Below, piece by piece: positions 1 to 7,291 of a stretch of DNA of 21,941 bases. The position numbers and the translations under genes were made by a program. This DNA comes from an uncultured Pelagibacteraceae bacterium (lineage in GTDB: Bacteria > Pseudomonadota > Alphaproteobacteria > Pelagibacterales > Pelagibacteraceae): NCBI GenBank assembly GCA_902572155.1, contig CACGET010000016.1, positions 1 through 21,941 of the forward strand. The letters run 5' to 3'. How positions within the stretch are numbered: position 1 is the first letter of the stretch; each line of letters begins with the position of its first letter. The notes beneath the pieces are model-generated. The model did no database searches. It saw only the letters and a program-made list of their open reading frames with translations, and was not told where the DNA came from.

Positions 1-954
1 GAAATATCAACACCATTTGAGATTAATTTTAACAAAAATAATATAATAGACGAGGGATTTTTAAAGGCATTTGAACAATTAATTTTTTCAATTGTTCAAT
101 CAAAAGAGCTTAAAAAAATTCAAAAAACCCCTTTATCATTAATCAAAGGTATGATCGAAACTTTTTCGATTAAAGAGGAAAAATTTATAGATGAAATTTA
201 TTATTTAACTTTAAATGTATCATTTAACAAGAAGAAGGTATTTAATTTACTAGAAACTAAAAATATATTTCCATCTTTGCCAATTAAAAAAGATATACTT
301 TTTATTCCAATAATTCTTGAAGAAAATAAAAATGAAATTTTAATATTTTCAGAAAATTATTTTTACAATAATTGGAATACAAACATTAAAAAATATCACT
401 TACTTAATTTTATTTTACCCACAGAGGATCTTGAGGATTTTAATTTAATAAAAAGTAATTTAAAAAATATAGAAAATTATGATTTTAAACAAATAATTAA
501 AAAATATAATATTGAAGATTATATTATCATGATTGTTTTTAAAAATGATAATGAAATAAGAATAATGAACAAAATAAATCTCAACAAAAAGATGGACTTA
601 AAAAATTTAAAGTATAAAAATTTAAGCCTTAAAAATGAAAAAGAGTTTAGAGAACTTATAGAAAACTTAAAAGATACATATGAAAATTATTGGAAATCTA
701 AGAATGAAATTAATAATTCAATTAAGCTAGTTTTAACTATTTCAATAAATAATGACGATAACTTAAAAATTTCTCAATTTGAGAAAGTTCTAACTAATTT
801 AGATTTAATTTATGATTTTTTTATTTTTAAATTTAATAATAAAAATAATATGTATAAAATTATCTTTAATGGTTCCCCTGATGATTTTTTAAATATTATG
901 CAAGACAATAATTATAACTTTGATATTCAAAACCAAATATGGGTTTTAAAATGA
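1..954 (+). CDS. DUF2066 family protein, 5' end cut by window
   Basis: The frame is open from base 1 to the TGA at 952-954, giving 317 visible codons. The first ATG, at 151, is probably internal because the upstream residues continue the same family pattern. The N-terminal visible part (a helix around FLKAFEQLIF, then SLIKGMIETFSIKEEKF and a strand ending in VSFNKKKVFNLL) resembles DUF2066, a family of unknown function that I recall being encoded just upstream of hda in many alphaproteobacteria. The rest is Asn/Lys/Ile-rich, with no catalytic motif I can name. The true N-terminus, where a signal peptide would be expected, lies outside the window. Its stop overlaps the next start in an ATGA tetranucleotide, which suggests translational coupling with hdaA. 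The family call rests on pattern and neighbour; the molecular role is unknown. Confidence 0.7.
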   Translation, partial: EISTPFEINFNKNNIIDEGFLKAFEQLIFSIVQSKELKKIQKTPLSLIKGMIETFSIKEEKFIDEIYYLTLNVSFNKKKVFNLLETKNIFPSLPIKKDILFIPIILEENKNEILIFSENYFYNNWNTNIKKYHLLNFILPTEDLEDFNLIKSNLKNIENYDFKQIIKKYNIEDYIIMIVFKNDNEIRIMNKINLNKKMDLKNLKYKNLSLKNEKEFRELIENLKDTYENYWKSKNEINNSIKLVLTISINNDDNLKISQFEKVLTNLDLIYDFFIFKFNNKNNMYKIIFNGSPDDFLNIMQDNNYNFDIQNQIWVLK

Positions 955-1613
955 CAAATTTAAATCAATTAATCCTTAAATTTGATTATCAACAAAATTT
1001 TAAAGACCAGGATTTTTATGTTTCCAAAAGTAATGAGTATTCTTTTAAATTATTAAATAATTGGCCTAAGTGGGAAAAAAACTTTATAAATATCATTGGA
1101 GAAAAGTTTTCTGGAAAAACACACTTGGTGAATATTTTCTTAAAAAAATTTAAAGGAATTAAGATAGATGCAAATGATATTAATAATCAATTTTTAGAAA
1201 AGATTAAGATTTATCAAAATATTGTCATAGAGAATCTTGATGAGACAGTTAATGAAAATTTGTTCTTTACATTAATTAATATTATTGACAACGATAATAA
1301 ATATCTAATTGTCACTACATTAAAACCTTTAGTAGATTATTCATATAAACTAGATGATTTAAATTCTAGATCAAAAAATTTTATTTTGTCTCATATAAGA
1401 AAACCAGAAGATGATCTTATGTTCGCATTAATATTGAAAAATTTATCTGATAGACAAATATCAATAGATAAAAGGTTGGTAGATTTTATTATTAAAAGAA
1501 TTGATAGATCATATGGCAAAATTTGTGATTTTATATATAAAATTGACGAAATTAGTTTAAAAAGAAAAAAGCCAATCGACTTTAAAATTATTAGAGAAGC
1601 ATTAGAGGAATAA
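951..1613 (+). CDS. hdaA: HdaA, DnaA-related regulator of replication initiation
   Basis: This 220-residue protein is a DnaA-like AAA+ ATPase without the C-terminal DNA-binding domain of DnaA. Hda proteins bind the DNA-loaded sliding clamp and stimulate ATP hydrolysis by DnaA, which prevents re-initiation of replication. The N-terminal QLILKF (residues 6-11) fits a degenerate clamp-binding motif. Walker A is GEKFSGKT (50-57), Walker B is IVIENLDE (91-98), and sensor 2 lies in DRSYG (185-189). I start at 951 rather than the in-frame ATG at 939 because 951 gives the ATGA overlap with the preceding stop and places the clamp motif right at the N-terminus, as is usual in the family. The length is normal for HdaA. 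The next gene, aspS, starts directly after its stop. The family is clear; the alphaproteobacterial role in DnaA control is inferred from homologues. Confidence 0.88.
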   Translation: MTNLNQLILKFDYQQNFKDQDFYVSKSNEYSFKLLNNWPKWEKNFINIIGEKFSGKTHLVNIFLKKFKGIKIDANDINNQFLEKIKIYQNIVIENLDETVNENLFFTLINIIDNDNKYLIVTTLKPLVDYSYKLDDLNSRSKNFILSHIRKPEDDLMFALILKNLSDRQISIDKRLVDFIIKRIDRSYGKICDFIYKIDEISLKRKKPIDFKIIREALEE

Positions 1614-1616
1614 TTG
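1604..1616 (+). promoter_or_regulatory. Ribosome binding site supporting the TTG start of aspS
   Basis: AGAGGAA at 1604-1610 lies at the extreme 3' end of hdaA and ends four bases before a TTG at 1614. This Shine-Dalgarno sequence decides the start. The TTG directly follows the hdaA stop, the residues after it match the AspRS N-terminus, and no ATG occurs in frame until residue 112 of the protein. Confidence 0.6.
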
Positions 1617-3398
1617 AATAAATACAGGACTCATAACTGCAACGAACTAAGAAAAGATGATTTAGAAAAAGATATATCTTTATCAGGATGGATTAACAAA
1701 AAACGAGATCATGGAAATCTTCTATTTATTGATCTTCGTGATAATTATGGAGTGACCCAATGTATTATTGATAAAGAAAATAAAAATTTTTTAGATTTGG
1801 AAAAAACTCAATTAGAAACCGTTATAAAGATTCAGGGGAAAGTTGTTAGCCGTCTAGAGGAAACAATTAATAAAGATATTGCAACAGGGGAAATTGAAGT
1901 TGTAATAAATACATTTCAGATATTAGGAAATTGTAAAGAATTACCAATGCCAGTTTTTAGTGATCAAGAGTATGCTGAAGAAATTAGATTAAAGTACAGA
2001 TTTCTAGATCTAAGAAGAAAAAAAATTCATGAGAATATAATTCTTAGATCTAAAGTAATTTCATTTATTAGAAGCGAAATGACAAAAATAGGTTTTTTGG
2101 AATTTCAAACTCCAATATTAACTTCATCAAGTCCTGAAGGCGCAAGAGACTTTCTAGTTCCAAGTAGATTAAATCCTGGAAAATTTTATGCTTTGCCACA
2201 AGCTCCTCAACAATTTAAACAATTAATTATGATTTCTGGGTTTGATAAATATTTTCAAATCGCACCTTGTTTCAGAGATGAAGACGCAAGAGCAGATAGA
2301 AGCCCTGGTGAATTTTATCAATTAGATTTAGAAATGTCATTTGTTGAGCAAGAAGATGTTTTTAACGTAGTTGAAAAATTATTAGTCAATATTTTTAAAA
2401 AATTTTCAACTAAAAAATTAATGTATGAAAATTTTCCAAAAATTACATATTCTGACTCTATGCTTAAGTACGGTAGCGATAAGCCAGATTTAAGAAATCC
2501 TTTAATCATAACTGATATAACAGAAATATTTTCACGAGATGATGTGTCATTTGAAATTTTTAAAAAACTTGTAAAATCTGGTTCTAGGGTAAGATGTATC
2601 TTAACCAAAAATACAAAAGATAAACCAAGAAGCTTTTTTGAAAATATTGATAAATGGGCAAAGGGGTTAGGTGCCTCAGGATTAGCATATTTTACTTTTG
2701 AAAAAGAAAAAAATTTATCAGCAAAAGGACCGATAGGAAAATTTTTTTCAGAGCAAGCTTTAACAGAAATAATGAAAAAAATAAATGCTGAGGTAGGTGA
2801 CAGTATTTTTATGGCATGTGATAAAAAATCAGATTTAGAAAAGATTACCTCTTTGGCAAGAGAAAAAATTGGTCAAGACTTAAACTTAATTGATGAAAAT
2901 ATTTTTGCTTTTTGTTGGATAGTTGACTACCCTATGTTTGAAAAAGATGAAGTAACAAATAAGATTAAATTTAGTCACAATCCATTTTCAATGCCTCAAA
3001 GTGATTTAAATGAAAAGGAGTTAGAAAATCCTTTAGATATATTAGCATTTCAATATGATATAGTTTGTAATGGTATTGAATTATCATCAGGAGCAATAAG
3101 AAATCATAAGCCAGAACTTATGTATAAACTCTTTTCAATTGCAGGGTATAACAAAAATGATGTAGATGAAAAATTCAGTGGTATGATTAACGCTCTAAGC
3201 TATGGAGCTCCTCCACATGGAGGAATTGCACCAGGCATAGATAGAATTATAATGTTATTGGCTAATGAAAAAAATATAAGGGAAGTTACAATGTTTCCTA
3301 TGAATCAAAATGCTCAAGATTTAATGATGAGAGCTCCATCTGAGGTCTCCGTGGAACAATTAAAAGATCTTAATTTAAGTTTAAAGAATAAAAAATAA
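1614..3398 (+). CDS. aspS: Aspartyl-tRNA synthetase (probably nondiscriminating)
   Basis: This 594-residue class II synthetase has the normal length of bacterial AspRS. An N-terminal OB-fold anticodon-binding domain covers about residues 1-105. The flipping loop SSSPEGARDF is at 171-180, motif 2 with CFRDEDARADRSPGEFYQLD is at about 219-238, the bacterial GAD insertion lies around 285-420, and motif 3 GGIAPGIDRI is at 536-545. It charges tRNA-Asp. His33 in the KRDHGN segment is the residue found in the nondiscriminating AspRS of Pseudomonas aeruginosa (His31), where E. coli has Leu; this hints that it also mischarges tRNA-Asn for GatCAB repair. Translation starts at a TTG immediately after hdaA, backed by an AGAGGAA ribosome site. 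The gene meets the convergent gene downstream with a one-base gap. Confidence 0.97.
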   Translation: MNKYRTHNCNELRKDDLEKDISLSGWINKKRDHGNLLFIDLRDNYGVTQCIIDKENKNFLDLEKTQLETVIKIQGKVVSRLEETINKDIATGEIEVVINTFQILGNCKELPMPVFSDQEYAEEIRLKYRFLDLRRKKIHENIILRSKVISFIRSEMTKIGFLEFQTPILTSSSPEGARDFLVPSRLNPGKFYALPQAPQQFKQLIMISGFDKYFQIAPCFRDEDARADRSPGEFYQLDLEMSFVEQEDVFNVVEKLLVNIFKKFSTKKLMYENFPKITYSDSMLKYGSDKPDLRNPLIITDITEIFSRDDVSFEIFKKLVKSGSRVRCILTKNTKDKPRSFFENIDKWAKGLGASGLAYFTFEKEKNLSAKGPIGKFFSEQALTEIMKKINAEVGDSIFMACDKKSDLEKITSLAREKIGQDLNLIDENIFAFCWIVDYPMFEKDEVTNKIKFSHNPFSMPQSDLNEKELENPLDILAFQYDIVCNGIELSSGAIRNHKPELMYKLFSIAGYNKNDVDEKFSGMINALSYGAPPHGGIAPGIDRIIMLLANEKNIREVTMFPMNQNAQDLMMRAPSEVSVEQLKDLNLSLKNKK

Positions 3399-3408
3399 AC
3401 TATTTTTT
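3390..3408. terminator. Weak bidirectional A/T hairpin between convergent stops
   Basis: AAAAAATA (3390-3397) and TATTTTTT (3401-3408) form a perfect 8-base inverted repeat with a 3-base loop, lying exactly on the junction of aspS and the convergent gene. On either strand the second arm ends in a run of T. The stem has no G-C pair, so as an intrinsic terminator it would be weak; in such A+T-rich DNA it could also be chance. Confidence 0.25.
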
Positions 3409-4224
3409 ACCCTTTAAGGATATCTTGACATCAGAAAGATCTACTAAATTCTTTTTATAATTATTTCTAACAAAACCTTTACTCGTAATATCTTTTACTA
3501 TTTTCAATAATTTACTTTGATCCTCAGAACTTTGCTCGTCAGCAGAAATTAAATCTCCACTACCTATAGAGGGTGTATGAGCTAGATCTTCTCTATTTTG
3601 ATAAGAGATTGCTAATTCTCTAAAGATATAATCTAATATTGAACTTGCACTTAATATCCTGTCGTTTCCTTTTACTTTTCCAGAGGGTTCAAATTTTGTA
3701 CCAATAAATGCGCTTATATATTCATCCAGTGGCACACCATATTGTAGTCCTAGAGAAACCGCTATGGCAAAATTATTCATTAAAGCTTTTACTAATTCAC
3801 CTTCTTTACTAGTATCTATAAAAATTTCACCAATTTTACCATCTTCATACTCTCCAGTGTGCAGGTATACTTTGTGATCTCCTATAGTAGCTTTTTGAAT
3901 ATAGCCTTTCCTTCTATCAGGCATACCAGATCGAGTACCATTTTTTTCTGAAGATTTGCTTAAATTAGAAAAAATGTTTTCTTTATTTTGAGGTATTTGT
4001 TGACTTGCCTCGGAAACTACTTCAACTTTTTTACTTTCAGCCAATCTATTATTGGTTGGATCAAGACTTTTAGTTTTACGATTGTCTAATTTCACATCTA
4101 AAACCTCAAATTTACCATCATCTCTTTTTTCAAGGTTTTTTAGCTCTACTTCGCTAATGTCATCTAGGTAATGCTTAACTTTAAAAGTACATGTGTAATA
4201 AGTTTCTATTAAATATTTTGCCAT
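3400..4224 (-). CDS. Stand-alone protein like the C-terminal part of B12-dependent ribonucleotide reductase (NrdJ/TSCPD)
   Basis: This 274-residue protein matches, from about residue 97 to 230, the region near the C-terminus of alphaproteobacterial NrdJ. The segments SGMPDRRKGYIQKATIGDHK, MNNFAIAVSLGLQYGVPLDE, FIGTKFEPSGKVKGND and SILDYIFRELAISYQNRED all follow that pattern. The catalytic ten-stranded barrel and radical-site cysteines of the full enzyme (around 1,200 residues) are absent. I see a single cysteine (Cys12), so the redox-active cysteine tail of NrdJ is missing too. It cannot be a reductase alone; a regulatory or partner role is possible but unproven. The first 60 residues and a low-complexity linker (about 60-95) are not recognised. 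A strong GAGGTG ribosome site precedes the ATG. There is no sign of a broken longer gene: start and stop are clean and the neighbours are intact. Confidence 0.75.
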   Translation of the reverse strand: MAKYLIETYYTCTFKVKHYLDDISEVELKNLEKRDDGKFEVLDVKLDNRKTKSLDPTNNRLAESKKVEVVSEASQQIPQNKENIFSNLSKSSEKNGTRSGMPDRRKGYIQKATIGDHKVYLHTGEYEDGKIGEIFIDTSKEGELVKALMNNFAIAVSLGLQYGVPLDEYISAFIGTKFEPSGKVKGNDRILSASSILDYIFRELAISYQNREDLAHTPSIGSGDLISADEQSSEDQSKLLKIVKDITSKGFVRNNYKKNLVDLSDVKISLKGKK

Positions 4225-4336
4225 TTCACCTCAGTTTTAATTATATTTGAATTTTGAATCATTTAATTTATATACAAATTCATATTTTAGTCTAATTTAA
4301 TTTATACAATTTTTAATTGAAATAAAAAATTATTTA
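4225..4336. promoter_or_regulatory. Divergent intergenic region, NrdJ-like gene / NDUFA12
   Basis: These 112 bases separate two divergently transcribed genes and must hold both promoters. Visible candidates are TATAAT on the minus strand (4240-4245) and TATACAAT on the plus strand (4303-4310). Neither has a clear -35 at the right distance, and almost the whole interval is A/T, so assignment is tentative. I see no hairpin or riboswitch-like structure and no small ORF with a ribosome site. Confidence 0.35.
4227..4232 (-). promoter_or_regulatory. Strong Shine-Dalgarno of the NrdJ-like gene
   Basis: On the minus strand GAGGTG sits two bases before the ATG region proper (GAGGTG-AA-ATG), and a perfect TATAAT lies a few bases further upstream (4240-4245). 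Strong Shine-Dalgarno sequences are rare in this window, so it supports this start and active translation of the orphan protein. The spacing is short. The TATAAT is only a candidate -10 because I find no convincing -35. Confidence 0.45.
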
Positions 4337-4696
4337 ATGTTGACAATTTTTAAAAAAATTTTCACTTGGTGGAATCAAGATACTTTTGGAACGAGACTAA
4401 AAACTATTTTTTTTGGTAAGTTGGTGGGAAACGATGAGATGGGTAATAAGTATTATGAAAGTAAAAATGGAAAAAGATGGATTGTTTACGCTAACACTAT
4501 TGATGCATCAAAAATACCAGTCGAATGGTATTCCTGGATACATTTCACACCTAATAAAATTGAAAAAAATCATACCTTAGAAAAATATGATTGGCAAAAA
4601 CCTCATCAACCTAATTTAACTGGTACAGATAAAGCCTATTATCCAAATAAAAATCAAGATGGTAATAAAAAAAAATATTCTAGCTGGAAAGAGTAA
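4337..4696 (+). CDS. NDUFA12-family complex I accessory subunit
   Basis: This 119-residue protein carries the NDUFA12 (mitochondrial B17.2) signature: an N-terminal FTWWNQDTFGT segment, then LVGNDEMGNKYYE, KRWIVY, IPVEWYSWIHF and the C-terminal HQPNLTGTDKAYYP block. In alphaproteobacteria and mitochondria this peripheral subunit belongs to NADH:ubiquinone oxidoreductase on the matrix/cytoplasmic side; it has no catalytic centre. The length is typical of the bacterial form. No good Shine-Dalgarno precedes the ATG, but this start gives the family's normal N-terminus. The next gene begins 38 bases before this one ends, so the two are probably co-transcribed. The nuo operon is not in the window, which is usual for this subunit. 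Confidence 0.92.
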   Translation: MLTIFKKIFTWWNQDTFGTRLKTIFFGKLVGNDEMGNKYYESKNGKRWIVYANTIDASKIPVEWYSWIHFTPNKIEKNHTLEKYDWQKPHQPNLTGTDKAYYPNKNQDGNKKKYSSWKE

Positions 4697-5066
4697 AATA
4701 AATTTATTTTTTTTAACTTTCTTAGTTTATTTTTTTTTAATTAGTAATTCTATTTCACAAAATAAATTAGAAGGTTCTTTTACTGATTTAAAGATATTAG
4801 ATAAAATTAGTTCAAAAAATACTTTGATAAAATTAAAAAATGGAAAATTGATTAAATTCAAAGATTTGTCTATAAGAAGTTTTAAATGCAAAAATTCTGA
4901 GTTTGATGATAATCCAGAAATAACAGCATATATACAGGTCAAAGATTTAACAAGTAAAAATAATGATGAAGTGTTTATATTTAATGGATGGATATTTTCA
5001 TCAAGCCCATCTATAACCCCTTTCGACCACCCTGTTTATGATATTTGGCTAGTGGATTGTTACTAG
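4659..5066 (+). CDS. Exported DUF2155 family protein
   Basis: This 135-residue protein has a short basic N-terminus and a hydrophobic stretch (about residues 14-30, KINLFFLTFLVYFFLISNS) consistent with a signal peptide ending near SIS-QN, so it is probably periplasmic. The mature part follows DUF2155: LDKISSKNTLIKLKNGK, a small beta region with a cysteine (RSFKCKN), then FNGWIFSSSPSITPFDHPVYDIWLVDC. The two conserved cysteines (about residues 77 and 134) could pair in the periplasm. The function of the family is unknown. I recall it accompanying NDUFA12 in alphaproteobacteria, as here. The ATG at 4659 overlaps NDUFA12 by 38 bases; no later ATG would keep the signal peptide. Its TAG stop shares a CTAG with the stop of convergent accC. 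Confidence 0.85.
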   Translation: MVIKKNILAGKSKINLFFLTFLVYFFLISNSISQNKLEGSFTDLKILDKISSKNTLIKLKNGKLIKFKDLSIRSFKCKNSEFDDNPEITAYIQVKDLTSKNNDEVFIFNGWIFSSSPSITPFDHPVYDIWLVDCY

Positions 5067-6400
5067 ATAATATTTTCATTATCGAGCCAGCTCACATTAA
5101 AATCTGAGTTAATAAATTTTTTATGACTTAATAACTTTTTATGAAGAGGAATAGTTGTTGTAATTCCTTCTATTACAAACTCATCCAATGATCTATTCAT
5201 TCTCTGAATTGCTTCAACTCTATTTCTGCCATGACATATTAGTTTACATATCATACTGTCATAATATGGAGTTATTTTGTAACCCTGGAATATAGCACCA
5301 TCTACTCTTGTTCTAAATCCAGATGGTTGGTGGCACATAGTTATTGTTCCTGGAGAGGGTTGAAAATCTTTACTAGCATCTTCAGCATTAATTCTACATT
5401 CAATAGCATGACCTCTTGGATTGATATCATTTTGTTTTAAAGCAGTTTCTCCTGAAAAAGCGATCCAAATTTGTTCTTTAATAATGTCGATTCCTGTCAC
5501 CATTTCTGTTACTGGATGTTCAACCTGTATTCTCGTATTCATTTCAAGAAAATAAAATTTTCCATCTTCATAAATAAATTCTACAGTTCCAGCTCCTATA
5601 TAGCCTATTTTTTTTACCATATTGACTGTTTTTTCAAATAAATTATTTCTTATTCTATCATTTAAAACAGGACTAGGCGTTTCCTCTATTAATTTTTGAT
5701 GTCTTCTTTGAACAGAGCAGTCTCTTTCATGAAGATGAACTACATTATTTTTTCCTGCTAAAATTTGAACTTCTATATGTCTAGGATTTTGAAAAAATTT
5801 TTCAATATACACCTCATCGTTACCAAAATATTTTTGAGCTTCTGATTTTGCTGTTGAGAATAATGTTTCAAATTCTTCTTCCTTAAAAACAACTTTCATT
5901 CCCTTTCCACCACCACCACCAGATGCCTTTATTAAAACAGGAAAACCAATTTTTTTACTTAATTCTTTACCTTCAGATATGTCTTTAACACCCCCTTCAG
6001 AGCCTTCTATAATAGGTAGACCATTTTCTTTTGCAATTCTTTTAGCTTGAATTTTATCTCCCATCATCTCAATATGTTTCGAGCTAGCTCCAATAAAATT
6101 TATTTTATTATCCTCAAGAATTTTAGCAAAATTTACATTTTCAGATAAAAAACCATAACCAGGATGAACAGCATCAGAATTTGTAAGTTCAATTGCAGAC
6201 ATTAATGCTGGTATATTTAAATAGCTATTTACAGGTTGATGAGACCCAATACAAACACTTTCATCTGCCATTCTCACATGCATGCTATTTTTATCTACGT
6301 CGGAGTGAACTGCAACGGTTGAAATTCCCCATTCTTTACATGCTCTAATAATTCTAACCGCAATTTCCCCACGGTTTGCAATTAAAATTTTTTTAAACAT
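5063..6400 (-). CDS. accC: Acetyl-CoA carboxylase, biotin carboxylase subunit
   Basis: AccC uses ATP and bicarbonate to carboxylate biotin on AccB, the first half-reaction of malonyl-CoA formation for fatty-acid synthesis in the cytosol. The 445 residues match the family length. The N-terminal biotin-carboxylase fold starts MFKKILIANRGEIAVRI; the ATP-grasp glycine loop GGGGGKGMK is at 161-169; HERDCSVQRRHQKLIEE is at 224-240; and the active-site block EMNTRIQVEHPVTEM is at 286-300, with Glu286, Asn288 and Arg290 equivalent to known catalytic or metal residues. It is the last gene of aroQ-accB-accC, four bases after accB. Its TAG stop overlaps the stop of the convergent DUF2155 gene by four bases. 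In many alphaproteobacteria I recall aat following accC; here it does not. Confidence 0.98.
   Translation of the reverse strand: MFKKILIANRGEIAVRIIRACKEWGISTVAVHSDVDKNSMHVRMADESVCIGSHQPVNSYLNIPALMSAIELTNSDAVHPGYGFLSENVNFAKILEDNKINFIGASSKHIEMMGDKIQAKRIAKENGLPIIEGSEGGVKDISEGKELSKKIGFPVLIKASGGGGGKGMKVVFKEEEFETLFSTAKSEAQKYFGNDEVYIEKFFQNPRHIEVQILAGKNNVVHLHERDCSVQRRHQKLIEETPSPVLNDRIRNNLFEKTVNMVKKIGYIGAGTVEFIYEDGKFYFLEMNTRIQVEHPVTEMVTGIDIIKEQIWIAFSGETALKQNDINPRGHAIECRINAEDASKDFQPSPGTITMCHQPSGFRTRVDGAIFQGYKITPYYDSMICKLICHGRNRVEAIQRMNRSLDEFVIEGITTTIPLHKKLLSHKKFINSDFNVSWLDNENII
5066..5083. terminator. Weak hairpin after DUF2155 gene, inside accC 3' end
   Basis: GATAAT (5066-5071) and ATTATC (5078-5083) form a six-base inverted repeat with loop ATTTTC, starting at the last base of the DUF2155 stop. 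It lies in the coding end of accC on the other strand. With one G-C pair and no following T run it is at best a weak termination or 3'-end stabilising element. Confidence 0.15.
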
Positions 6401-6404
6401 TAAT

Positions 6405-6839
6405 TTATTCTAAAATAATAATAGTTTGGCCAAATTCAACTGGATGCCCATCTTCAATACAGATTTCTTTAACAGTGCCATCAGCTGTTGAAGGGACATG
6501 GTTCATGGTCTTCATTGCTTCAACAATCATTATAGTGTCACCTTTCTTTATTTTTTTCCCAACTTCTACAAATTTTTTTGCTCCAGGTTCTGGCGCATGG
6601 TAAGCAGTACCAATAATTGGTGAAGTGATTTCAGTTCCTGATTTTGTATTAAAGTTATTAGAAGTTTTTTCATTTTGAATAGACGGAGAAGATGAAGCTA
6701 AAACTGGTTGGTTGCTTATGGATACATTATTTTTTGATACTTTAATTTTAGTATCTTTTTCTGTAATTTCTATTTCTGTAAGATTAAACTCTTCTAAATA
6801 GTCATTCAATTCTTTAATAATACTTTTATCTATCTTCAT
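6405..6839 (-). CDS. accB: Biotin carboxyl carrier protein of acetyl-CoA carboxylase
   Basis: This 144-residue carrier has the usual three-part build: an N-terminal helix pair (about 1-37), a Ser/Asn/Pro-containing linker (38-70) and a C-terminal biotinyl domain (71-144). The biotinylated lysine is Lys110 in VEAMKTMNHVPS; Thr in place of the common second Met is, as I recall, usual in alphaproteobacteria. The thumb insertion HAPEPGAKKFVEVG (81-94) marks it as the acetyl-CoA carboxylase carrier rather than another biotinyl or lipoyl protein. It carries CO2 from AccC to the AccAD transferase, whose genes are not in the window. It overlaps aroQ by 14 bases upstream and precedes accC by four bases, so all three are very probably one transcript. 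Confidence 0.97.
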   Translation of the reverse strand: MKIDKSIIKELNDYLEEFNLTEIEITEKDTKIKVSKNNVSISNQPVLASSSPSIQNEKTSNNFNTKSGTEITSPIIGTAYHAPEPGAKKFVEVGKKIKKGDTIMIVEAMKTMNHVPSTADGTVKEICIEDGHPVEFGQTIIILE

Positions 6840-7275
6840 TTTGTAGGGTCTTTTGTATTGAAATTATGGCCAAAATATAACCTTCAGATCCTAAACCAAA
6901 AATTCCTCCTGTTGCTATATCACTTATTAAAGACTTGTGCCTAAATTCCTCTCTTTTAAAGATATTTGAAATATGCACTTCAATTATCGGTTTTTTGAAC
7001 AAATCAAGTGCATCTCTAATTGAAACTGAAGTATGGGTGAATCCTGCAGCGTTGATTATCATACCATCATATTTATTTCTAGCATCTTGGATTAAACTTA
7101 CTAACTCACCCTCTATATTTGATTGAGCAAAATCTAATTTAACTCCAATCTCATTTGATTTTTTTAAGCAATTTGCTTTTAATTCTTCAAAAGTTGTTAC
7201 ACCATATTGTGATTGTTCTCTTTCACCTAATAGATTAAGATTTGGACCATTAATAATAATAATTTTATTATTCAT
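6826..7275 (-). CDS. aroQ: 3-dehydroquinate dehydratase, type II
   Basis: AroQ removes water from 3-dehydroquinate in the shikimate pathway to aromatic amino acids. The 149-residue protein has the type II pattern: INGPNLNLLGERE (8-20) with Arg19 and catalytic Tyr24 (in QYG), NAAGFTHTSVSIRDAL (75-90) with substrate-binding Asn75, EVHISN (99-104) with catalytic His101, and FRHKSLIS (111-118) with Arg112. Length and motifs are normal for a dodecameric type II enzyme. It heads the aroQ-accB-accC operon, an arrangement I recall from many alphaproteobacteria, and overlaps accB by 14 bases. Its start lies only 16 bases from the start of the divergent thiS, so the promoters must extend into the opposing coding regions. 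Confidence 0.97.
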   Translation of the reverse strand: MNNKIIIINGPNLNLLGEREQSQYGVTTFEELKANCLKKSNEIGVKLDFAQSNIEGELVSLIQDARNKYDGMIINAAGFTHTSVSIRDALDLFKKPIIEVHISNIFKREEFRHKSLISDIATGGIFGLGSEGYILAIISIQKTLQNEDR

Positions 7276-7291
7276 TCAACACTTATATACG

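Noticed and set aside
151..153. ATG at 151 as the start of the DUF2066 gene
   Set aside because: The frame is open to base 1 and the residues before the ATG fit the family, so the gene is cut by the window edge.
939..950. Earlier ATG for hdaA at 939
   Set aside because: It adds MGFK only, deepens the overlap with the upstream gene, and the ATGA at 951 gives the usual N-terminus with the clamp motif near the start.
2318..2608. Open frame on the minus strand inside aspS
   Set aside because: It is antisense to conserved AspRS sequence, has no recognisable domain and is expected by chance in this composition.
3400..4224. NrdJ-like gene as a pseudogene fragment of a full nrdJ
   Set aside because: No reductase barrel sequence lies upstream, the frame is intact, and the own start and Shine-Dalgarno argue for a functional gene; decay cannot be fully excluded without relatives.
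7284..7289. TATATA before thiS as its -10 box
   Set aside because: A transcript start at the normal distance would fall inside the thiS start codon or beyond it, so it cannot be assigned without mapping.
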